A DNA stretch of 64,000 nucleotides from Pseudidiomarina indica (lineage in GTDB: Bacteria > Pseudomonadota > Gammaproteobacteria > Enterobacterales > Alteromonadaceae): the NCBI RefSeq assembly GCF_900104245.1, contig NZ_FMXN01000003.1, forward strand, positions 1-64,000, in the 5' to 3' direction. The translations under genes and the position numbers were made by a program. The notes under the pieces are model-generated. The model was not told where the DNA came from and made no database searches. It saw only the letters and a list, made by a program, of their open reading frames with translations. Below are positions 1 through 4,780 of this stretch, in pieces (the stretch's first letter is position 1; each line of letters opens with the position of its first letter).

Positions 1-88
1 GAAGTTGAAGACTTTCTTTAGAAGAACCACATCCAGTCACCAGTCCAAGCACCCCTAGTAATAATAAGAAGAGTTTTATTTTGCCCAT
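1..88 (-). CDS. Partial lipoprotein, N-terminus only (cut by left edge)
   Basis: The reverse strand from the ATG at 88 encodes a short basic start (MGKIK), a Leu/Val-rich stretch and the lipobox V-T-G-C followed by GSSKES. This is a typical type II signal peptide, so the product should be a lipid-anchored envelope protein. Only 29 residues are inside the window, so its function cannot be read. The start overlaps the 3' end of another open frame on the same strand, a spacing often seen for toxin/immunity or operon partners. The neighbourhood contains Rhs debris, so an immunity lipoprotein is possible, but that is inference. Confidence 0.55.
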   Translation of the reverse strand, partial: MGKIKLFLLLLGVLGLVTGCGSSKESLQL

Positions 89-219
89 GGCGCACTTGAC
101 CCTGTTGCTGGTTGTGATGGTGTTTGGAATGTAAATCCATTAGCGACACCTGAATTCAATATCGCATTCCCTACAGAAACGGGCAGAATACTGTTGCCGA
201 TATTGACACAATCACAGAT
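76..219 (-). other. Short open frame with no start codon, possible 3' end of a lost gene
   Basis: Between an in-frame TAG (220-222) and a TAA (76-78) the reverse strand is open for 47 codons. The text is protein-like, with NIGNSILPVSVGNAI near the front and a tail ending SSAPWAK. There is no good start codon, so if real it is the remnant C-terminus of a truncated gene. Its stop overlaps the start of the lipoprotein at 88. A forward-strand frame over the same bases is also open, so the coding claim is weak. Confidence 0.25.
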
Positions 220-244
220 CTAGAGCAAGAATAAAAGATTAAAA

Positions 245-268
245 AAGGGGGAGACAAATTTCCCCCTT
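245..268 (-). terminator. Hairpin with T-run, oriented as a reverse-strand terminator
   Basis: AAGGGGGA (245-252) pairs with TCCCCCTT (261-268) around an 8-base loop. On the reverse strand the stem is followed directly by a run of six T (complement of 241-246), the form of an intrinsic terminator for transcripts coming from the right. On the forward strand no T-run follows. Confidence 0.5.
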
Positions 269-289
269 AAACCAATTAGGTATACCTGC

Positions 290-772
290 ATGTTAAGTAA
301 AAAAAGCACCCTGTTTTTGTACGCTTTACCTTTTATTATTAGTTTACTCTCTTACTTTTTTCAGTTCAGATTCATAAATGAAGTTACTGGAAATAACGGA
401 ATAGGGTTGACAGTAACAGGCATCTTATCACTGTATTTTATCGTCATAACGTTACTCGCTTTTAGTTTAAAAGAAGCCGTCATCCCATTACTTTCGTTAG
501 CTATACTAGCGCTGATTTTTTTACCTGTTAGACAAAATATTTCTGTCGTCAGCACTTTAAAATCAGATTCCAAAATCTATTGGATAGAACGCTCGTATTT
601 CACGAGCTTTTTGAGTGTTCATGAAGCCAATAATGAAATTATAATGAAGCCTGAAAGAATCCGTCTAATAGAAAATGTTGTTTACGAGGCTCAGCTTAAA
701 ACCATTGAAGGGGAAGTTTACTTAGTCTACAAAGAAAACGAGGATGGCCCTGACATCTCAGAAAAAATCTAA
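290..772 (+). CDS. Small hypothetical membrane protein
   Basis: This 160-residue protein has about three hydrophobic segments in its first 90 residues (near 8-25, 41-61 and 63-80), followed by a soluble tail of about 70 residues rich in Glu and Lys. I recognise no family. The base composition is clearly more AT-rich than the core genes to the right, which fits acquired DNA. An AGG lies about ten bases before the ATG. No neighbour on the same strand suggests a role. The protein looks genuine because hydrophobic and charged regions are cleanly partitioned, but it could be a leftover of the surrounding cassette block. Confidence 0.55.
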   Translation: MLSKKSTLFLYALPFIISLLSYFFQFRFINEVTGNNGIGLTVTGILSLYFIVITLLAFSLKEAVIPLLSLAILALIFLPVRQNISVVSTLKSDSKIYWIERSYFTSFLSVHEANNEIIMKPERIRLIENVVYEAQLKTIEGEVYLVYKENEDGPDISEKI

Positions 773-893
773 AAATGACTACATTACAGGTTCGAATTCT
801 TGAGACATTGAAATTTAAGTAAGCGTCACATAAACCACACAACCGGCCAAGATAATTGTCGCTGAGATGATTTTGGTGCCACCCAATCACGCG

Positions 894-931
894 TTTCGGT
901 TTAATCCGATCACAGATTTCGGTCTATCCGA
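894..931. repeat. Two imperfect direct repeats inside the IS debris
   Basis: TTTCGGTTTAATCCGA (894-909) recurs as TTTCGGTCTATCCGA (917-931) with a 23-base period. Each unit has partial dyad symmetry (TCGG/CCGA). I recall repeated units of this look at the ends of some IS21-type elements as transposase-binding sites. Here they lie beyond the tnpC remnant, so a nested end of another IS is an inference. Confidence 0.45.
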
Positions 932-946
932 ATAGTCCGTGGTGGG

Positions 947-1172
947 TCAGTTTTGTTGACCGTTTTTGTCGGCGTTGATTTGCCAAGGCAGCAATCGGTC
1001 GAGGTCATCATCGTTGTTGAGCAGCGGCAGTTGTTAGCCGTCCACCTGCAATGGACCGCAATAGTCAGCTAAAAACGCAGCGGGGTGGACGCCACCGCGC
1101 CCGTCCTGATAATCATACAACACGATGTTCGGTGATTTATCCGGCCTCGGTTTATCGGTGCCACAGCCGTAG
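947..1172 (-). pseudogene. tnpC: IS66 transposase (TnpC) remnant, two fused pieces
   Basis: The frame reads DKPRPDKSPNIVLYDYQ, then a segment ending PLQVDG. This is the well-known stretch of the IS66 DDE transposase in which LYDYQ precedes the catalytic-core VDG. A TAA (1034-1036) follows directly. In the same frame beyond that stop the text is LPLLNNDDDLDRLLPWQ to a TGA at 947, which is the normal C-terminal end of TnpC. Roughly 300 N-terminal residues and the region between the two pieces are missing. Confidence 0.7.
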
Positions 1173-1406
1173 CCATTTAAACTTATTCTTTTCCAGGCGT
1201 TTATACCAAAGGCAAAAAGCGGTTTTGTTCCAGTAAAGCGCTCGGACTTTATCGCGCTGACGATTGCAGAATACGAACACTGCACCGCTGAACGGTGAGC
1301 GATCCATCTCGGCTTCGACAATAGCGCTGAGGCCATTGATGCTCTTGCGAAAATTGAACGGCTGTTTATATAAATAAATCGCCGGGGGCTCAACAAACAT
1401 CTTCAT
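1152..1406 (-). pseudogene. tnpB: IS66 accessory protein TnpB (Orf2), 3'-truncated
   Basis: The start MKMFVEPPAIYLYKQPFNFR, with INGLSAIVEAEM and FVFCNRQRDKVRALYW after it, is the conserved IS66 Orf2 sequence. The natural start is the ATG at 1406, overlapping the TGA of the tnpA tail, as usual in IS66. The family protein is about 115 residues. Here the frame leaves the family sequence at KNKFKW and stops after 84 residues, where the deletion joins it to tnpC. Confidence 0.75.
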
Positions 1407-1516
1407 ACGGCGAGTGACTTCACTAATTGAGCCAGCCATTGCGGCTCAACATCCGGAGGCAAGGAGAGCTCTAGGCCACCATAATTTAGCGTCAGCGAAT
1501 GATGGTTAGTCTGCAT
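1403..1516 (-). pseudogene. tnpA: IS66 TnpA (Orf1) C-terminal tail
   Basis: A 37-residue frame contains LNYGGLELSLPPDVEPQWL and ends KSLAV, matching the C-terminal style of IS66 Orf1 proteins (a hydrophobic pattern followed by LPPDV..QWLAQLV). Its ATG is fortuitous: it overlaps the TGA of the ISL3 fragment at the junction of the two elements. The DNA-binding N-terminus is missing. Confidence 0.55.
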
Positions 1517-1877
1517 CACTTGTTGCGCTTCATTTCGGTTTTGAATGCTCCCTCGGCAAACAGTACCTTGGCTCGTAGCGCCTCAAAGCTGTATCCGCGC
1601 CCCAGTCTGTTCATTACGCGGATCAGGTTGTTTAGGCTCTCGGTATAGGCGTTGGTGACCGGATGGTTGAAGTAGTTGCAGATATACGGCTCCCAGTTCT
1701 GCCACGCTCTAGCCAGATCATTGAAGGCTTCGCGGATCTCCGGTGTCAGATTGTGAAGCCAAGCATTGAATAACGCCTTGGCCTCTACAGGGGATTTGGC
1801 ATCATAGATCGTGATATGGCCGAGTACAAATACTGGATTAACTATAAACCGGTGGCCAGTTTTTCTTGACCTCTACA
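1516..1877 (-). pseudogene. ISL3-family transposase, C-terminal fragment
   Basis: About 120 codons are open on the reverse strand up to a TGA at 1516-1518. The strongest family marker is NAYTESLNNLIRVMNRLGRG followed by YSFEALRAKVLF, the C-terminal signature of ISL3 transposases, in which the Glu of YTES is the last catalytic acid. The preceding WQNWEPYICNYF also fits. The N-terminal two thirds are missing. Its upstream side abuts the 27-bp Rhs core copy at 1878, and its stop fuses with the IS66 fragment, so two insertions or deletions met here. Confidence 0.75.
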
Positions 1878-1904
1878 ATCGTAATCCCGAAAGTAGTTGT
1901 ACCA
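1839..1904 (-). pseudogene. Rhs core fragment, copy A
   Basis: The reverse strand reads WYNYFRDYD, the conserved core motif at the end of Rhs/YD-repeat proteins, then runs into unrelated sequence (CRGQENW) and stops at 1839. Only nine residues of core remain. The copy lies ten bases beyond the stop of the DUF4279-like gene. A second, longer copy lies on its other side, so the gene is bracketed by Rhs core sequence. Confidence 0.6.
1878..1904. repeat. 27-bp direct repeat, copy 1 (Rhs core codons)
   Basis: These 27 bases are identical to 2960-2986 and encode WYNYFRDYD on the reverse strand. The identity is exact at the DNA level, while flanking bases differ on both sides. This is the pattern expected for the homology used to swap Rhs tips, or for a recent duplication. 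Confidence 0.75.
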
Positions 1905-1914
1905 GTTGTATTTA

Positions 1915-2811
1915 TCAGTCTTCTGTGTAACTACCGTAACAATCAAGATCGATGGCAAAATTCAGTGATGAAAGGGAGTTCATTAACTCAGGTGAAAATT
2001 TCCAAAAAGCATGGTCATCTGCAAAAATTCCAAATAAAAATCTACATCGACCGCCCGTTGCAATAAATTCATTCATAAACGCTTTATCAAACCCATCCAG
2101 AGCATCTAACAAGAACTCTGACATACCTTCAAAGTTTGTTATTGCTTTATCATGCATCCTGAAACCAACATAAGTTACTGGCCATACCCCCTTCATATCT
2201 AGTCCGGCTTTACTTTTTCTAGGCATTCCTACAGAACATTTTCGATGTGCCGGATAGCTGAAATGTTCGTCTATTTCATCAGCTGACAGGCTGGGATGTT
2301 CAGTTCTCAAACTAACTCTAAAACTAGGGTCTGAGTTCCCATGCAACCCCCCCCCGTAAAAATCAAAATAGACAGCGGCGCCCAAAGATGAAAGCGCGTG
2401 TATTAATTTATCTGATAGTTCAAGAAAAACATTTTCATTTTTAGAAGCCTCAATTAAAAATGCACACCGACCACCCGTTGCAACAAGTTTTTGTAGAAAC
2501 TCCTTATTAAAACCTTCTAAATCATCGAGCAAAATCTCCGATATATCTTCATAACTATGCATATCTTCACAACTTGTTATCTCTTTATCATGCAGCTCGA
2601 AACGAATCGCTGTTTCCAGTGATATCTCGCCCAAACTCAGCCCATTCTTATTCTGTTGAGGCATTCCAACCGAGTTTTTATATAGTATCGGATAGTTAAA
2701 ATGCCCAATGATTTCATCTGCTGAAATGATTGGGTGGGTGATTTGTAAGCTAACTCTCAAACGTGAATCTGAATTCATAATAAGTCTGTCCAATGGCCTT
2801 GAGGACTCCAC
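1915..2811 (-). CDS. Tandem-duplicated DUF4279-like protein, candidate immunity protein
   Basis: The 298-residue protein consists of two homologous halves (about 15-153 and 160-293). Paired motifs are DEIIGHFNYP/DEIDEHFSYP, SVGMPQQNKNGL/SVGMPRKSKAGL, LLDDLEGF/LLDALDGF and ATGGRCAFL/ATGGRCRFL. Each half resembles a DUF4279 domain, a family often found next to polymorphic toxins. There is no signal peptide, so it should be cytoplasmic. The GTG start is chosen because AGGAGG lies just upstream; an ATG at 2778 would give 287 residues. It sits between two Rhs core fragments in the same orientation, the place of an immunity gene after an Rhs toxin tip. The toxin itself is missing. The family call is from motif memory; the duplication is directly visible. 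Confidence 0.7.
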   Translation of the reverse strand: MESSRPLDRLIMNSDSRLRVSLQITHPIISADEIIGHFNYPILYKNSVGMPQQNKNGLSLGEISLETAIRFELHDKEITSCEDMHSYEDISEILLDDLEGFNKEFLQKLVATGGRCAFLIEASKNENVFLELSDKLIHALSSLGAAVYFDFYGGGLHGNSDPSFRVSLRTEHPSLSADEIDEHFSYPAHRKCSVGMPRKSKAGLDMKGVWPVTYVGFRMHDKAITNFEGMSEFLLDALDGFDKAFMNEFIATGGRCRFLFGIFADDHAFWKFSPELMNSLSSLNFAIDLDCYGSYTED

Positions 2812-2823
2812 TGTCCTCCTTCA

Positions 2824-2904
2824 TTAATACCCACAGTTATGCTTTTTTACGATTTCAGCGAGGCTAGTAGAATCATTCCTCACCTCCCATACTAAACTAA
2901 ACAT
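2824..2904 (-). CDS. Very small ORF upstream of the DUF4279-like gene
   Basis: The ORF encodes 26 residues ([20 protein letters not shown], then KHNCGY) from an ATG preceded by AGAGGAG at good spacing. Its stop is 12 bases before the GTG of the DUF4279-like gene, so the two could be co-translated. It overlaps the last codons of the Rhs core fragment in another frame. It may be the frameshifted end of a lost Rhs toxin tip, a leader peptide, or chance. I recognise no family. Confidence 0.3.
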   Translation of the reverse strand: MFSLVWEVRNDSTSLAEIVKKHNCGY

Positions 2905-3073
2905 GGCAGAATCTCCTCTGACCTATTGGGTCGCTCTGCAAATACCGTCCGATGGTGGCATCGTAATCCCGAAAGTAGTTGTACCAACTTTGTTTCTCGC
3001 TATCACAGTACTGCCCCGGGAAACCAATGTTAAACGCCCCGATGCCGCCGCCAACTACAAAACAATAAAAACC
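2897..3073 (-). pseudogene. Rhs core fragment, copy B
   Basis: Fifty-eight codons are open between two stops. They include [18 protein letters not shown], then [20 protein letters not shown] and G. This is the canonical end of the Rhs conserved core, where the variable toxin tip should begin after DPIGL. After DPIG only eight residues remain before a TAG, so the tip was lost or frameshifted. The long YD-repeat barrel normally upstream is also absent, so this is an orphan fragment. Confidence 0.8.
2960..2986. repeat. 27-bp direct repeat, copy 2 (Rhs core codons)
   Basis: This copy is identical to 1878-1904, lies about 1.08 kb away in the same orientation, and is embedded in the longer core fragment. 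Recombination between the two copies would delete the DUF4279-like gene and the small ORF exactly. Confidence 0.75.
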
Positions 3074-3094
3074 TCACTCAGCCAATAATTGTCC

Positions 3095-3130
3095 AGTTAG
3101 GTATATAAATAGCCATGAATATACCTAACT
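3095..3130. repeat. Perfect 12-bp inverted repeat, hairpin after the exported-protein gene
   Basis: AGTTAGGTATAT (3095-3106) and ATATACCTAACT (3119-3130) pair perfectly around a 12-base loop. It lies 21 bases past the stop of the reverse-strand gene ending at 3152. No T-run follows on either strand, so it is a weak terminator candidate. It could instead protect the 3' end of the mRNA or mark a cassette boundary. Confidence 0.6.
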
Positions 3131-3151
3131 AAATAAGTCCTTGATTTTCGA

Positions 3152-3619
3152 TCAACCATAGTCTTCAGCCCAAGGCGAATGTCTGAAGAAAAAAAATGGT
3201 GTTGCCTCGAAATGCCATTTCCCATTTATTTTTTTGATTGTCAGTGCTGCATAATTTTTTAACCATTCATCACCAATATCATGCCAATTAATAGCTATTG
3301 GTCTTTCCACTACCCCTTCCTTGTAAAAAACTATAATTACAAAATCATCTTCAACATGAAAAGCCACATATTTAATGTCATCACCTTTCATAAAATCAAC
3401 AAGCTCGCTATCGTCCTCTTCAACACCAAAGTAATAAGCATATTCATCTTCATTTGGTATGAATTTAACGTTCGAGAAAAATGATTCAAACTTCAACCTG
3501 TCTTTTGAAGTAATAACAGTCTTTACGTTTGAAATAAAATAATTAAGCTCACAATTGCTTGCAAAAGCACTGTAATTAACCAGAAAAACTAAAATTAGCA
3601 TTAACAATTTTGCTTTCAT
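3152..3619 (-). CDS. Small exported hypothetical protein in the Rhs debris
   Basis: The 155-residue product starts at the ATG at 3619, which has AGGGAA seven bases upstream; a start 18 bases earlier is possible but lacks this site. It begins with a clear signal peptide (MKAKLLMLILVFLV to SAFA) followed by SNCELN, so it should be periplasmic. The mature part is acidic and mixed, with aromatic clusters near the end (ATPFFFF). Sequence like ..LTIKKINGKWHFEATPFF recalls small secreted proteins with an NTF2-like or DUF-type fold, but I cannot name a family. Base composition is AT-rich. An exported immunity or orphan cassette protein fits the context, by inference only. Confidence 0.6.
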   Translation of the reverse strand: MKAKLLMLILVFLVNYSAFASNCELNYFISNVKTVITSKDRLKFESFFSNVKFIPNEDEYAYYFGVEEDDSELVDFMKGDDIKYVAFHVEDDFVIIVFYKEGVVERPIAINWHDIGDEWLKNYAALTIKKINGKWHFEATPFFFFRHSPWAEDYG

Positions 3620-3627
3620 ATAATTCC

Positions 3628-3729
3628 CTACGGGCACTTGCCATTAAGAATCTCTATTGGATCATAGAGGCTGCGGGCATGCAGATCGATTCCACAATAG
3701 TGTTTATGGGTGCTATTGTAAAAGTTCAT
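3628..3729 (-). pseudogene. IS110-family transposase N-terminus fused to a foreign tail
   Basis: The start MNFYNSTHKHYCGIDLHARS is the N-terminus of an IS110-family transposase, including the first catalytic Asp in GIDLHA. It has an intact AAGGAG ribosome site. After SLY the sequence departs from the family (DPIEILNGKCP) and stops at residue 33. The tail ends only eight bases before the exported-protein gene, so it could be the last codons of the gene that originally preceded it. Confidence 0.65.
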
Positions 3730-3760
3730 TGGATCTTCTCCTTTTGGGTTTGGTTGCCTT

Positions 3761-3787
3761 CCAGTTTAGCCAAGCTGGCTAAACTGG
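3761..3787. repeat. Perfect 12-bp inverted repeat with 3-base loop
   Basis: CCAGTTTAGCCA (3761-3772) and TGGCTAAACTGG (3776-3787) flank AGC. The hairpin lies 32 bases upstream of the IS110-type start. It may be a terminal structure of that element or an old terminator; no T-run follows. Confidence 0.6.
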
Positions 3788-4189
3788 GGAGAAGGCTCAA
3801 TGAGTATCAAACGCATGTTGTCGGACTGGTTTTCCGCTGCGTTCCAAACCAGCCGCAAATGCGGGCGATACGCCAATCGAATTTAAGTGAGCTTATGAAG
3901 ACATGGCTTGATGAAGTTAGCGCGTCTCTTGATGAAGCCCATGTCGTTATCTTCAGCGTCGTACTGCAGATCTGATCGACGCTGACTTAAAGATGCTTGC
4001 CGCCTTATGCAGCGTGATCTTCCGCAAGTGTTTATGTCATTATCCTTGTAAACAGGAGGGCATTTCTTTATCATTTGGAGGCATTTTATATTGCCGCTCA
4101 CCCAGCTTCTCTTGGGTGGGCCTATCGCAGCAGCTAATTACTGACTCCGCAAGATGTTTTGCGGAGCGTCCAAACTGGAGAGTAAGTGG
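3788..4189. other. Gene-poor stretch upstream of petA with two hairpins
   Basis: No recognisable gene is visible. A 28-codon forward ORF (3800-3886, MSIKRMLSDWF...) follows a strong GAGAAGG site but matches no family I know. Two hairpins precede petA: 4096-4121 (GCTCACCCA with TGGGTGGGC, one G-U pair) and 4145-4166 (CTCCGCAA with TTGCGGAG, 6-base loop). The second ends about eight bases before the petA ribosome site and could affect its translation or be a relic of the upstream gene's terminator. A petA promoter must lie here if the operon is not driven from outside. Confidence 0.4.
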
Positions 4190-4780
4190 ATGAGCAATGC
4201 GCCTGTAGATAAAGGCCGCCGTCGTTTCCTGACTGTCGCGACATCTGTCGTTGGAGCAGCCGGTGCGGTGGGTGTTGCCGTTCCTTTCATTGCATCGTGG
4301 AACCCGAGTGAAAAAGCGAAAAACGCGGGTGCCCCAGTGGAAGTGAACATTGGAAAAACTGAACCGGGTCAATTGATTCGTGTTGAATGGCGTGGTCAAC
4401 CGGTCTGGGTTGTTCGACGTACCCCTGAGATGCTGGCTTCATTAGAAACTTTGAATGATAAGCTTCGTGATCCAAATTCTGACGAACCACAACAACCAGA
4501 ATACGCGAAAAACCTTCATCGCTCACGCAAAGAAGAGTATTTCATTGCGGTCGGTATCTGTACCCACCTAGGCTGTTCACCACAGTATTTAGAAAATACT
4601 ATGGGTGAGTTGGTCGAGGGAGCGCAGGGTGGTTTCTTCTGTCCTTGTCACGGATCAACGTTTGATATTGCGGGTCGTGTGTTCCAAGGTGTTCCAGCAC
4701 CTTATAACTTAGTGATCCCACCTCACTACTACATCAACGATACGACCATTTTGGTTGGTGAAGATGGGGAGCAAGCCTAA
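4190..4780 (+). CDS. petA: Ubiquinol-cytochrome c reductase, Rieske iron-sulfur subunit
   Basis: This subunit carries the 2Fe-2S cluster of the bc1 complex and passes electrons from ubiquinol to cytochrome c1. Its 196 residues match the family length. The start at 4190 (MSNAPVDKGRRRF) follows a GGAG site. An RRRFL twin-arginine-like motif precedes the single N-terminal membrane anchor (about 14-37). Box I CTHLGC (C124, H126, C129) and box II CPCHGS (C151, C153, H154) are complete: C124/H126/C151/H154 hold the cluster and C129-C153 form the disulfide, by family knowledge. The stop overlaps the petB start by one base. Unlike in many relatives, rpsI is not directly upstream; mobile debris is. 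Confidence 0.97.
   Translation: MSNAPVDKGRRRFLTVATSVVGAAGAVGVAVPFIASWNPSEKAKNAGAPVEVNIGKTEPGQLIRVEWRGQPVWVVRRTPEMLASLETLNDKLRDPNSDEPQQPEYAKNLHRSRKEEYFIAVGICTHLGCSPQYLENTMGELVEGAQGGFFCPCHGSTFDIAGRVFQGVPAPYNLVIPPHYYINDTTILVGEDGEQA

Larger units (their letters stand above)
819..1516 (-). mobile_element. Collapsed IS66-family insertion sequence
   Basis: Reading on the reverse strand, parts of all three IS66 genes occur in the normal order tnpA, tnpB, tnpC, but the element is only about 0.7 kb instead of about 2.5 kb. One large deletion removed the end of tnpB and most of tnpC, and a second removed the segment between two tnpC pieces. The outer end at 819 begins GTAAGCGTCA, the form expected for an IS66 terminal repeat. 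The other end has been lost by fusion to an ISL3-type fragment at about 1516. The element cannot be autonomous. Confidence 0.75.

Noticed and set aside
68-223. Forward-strand open frame over the left-edge fragment
   Set aside because: The reverse strand reads better (lipoprotein start and overlapping tail), and the forward frame has no ribosome site or family resemblance.
894-931. CRISPR-like short repeats
   Set aside because: There are only two imperfect units with a 7-base spacing and no cas genes.
1403-1516. Intact small gene starting at 1516
   Set aside because: The ATG is created by the fusion of ISL3 and IS66 remnants; the text is the tail of IS66 TnpA.
3095-3130. Possible integron attC site (GTTAGGT and ACCTAAC boxes)
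   Set aside because: The boxes are in inside-out order (GTTRRRY before RYYYAAC on both strands), the structure is only 36 bases and there is no integrase or cassette array.
3800-3886. 28-codon forward ORF with strong ribosome site (MSIKRMLSDWF...)
   Set aside because: No recognisable family, and it ends abruptly in IS debris. It is noted in the gap entry but not called a gene.
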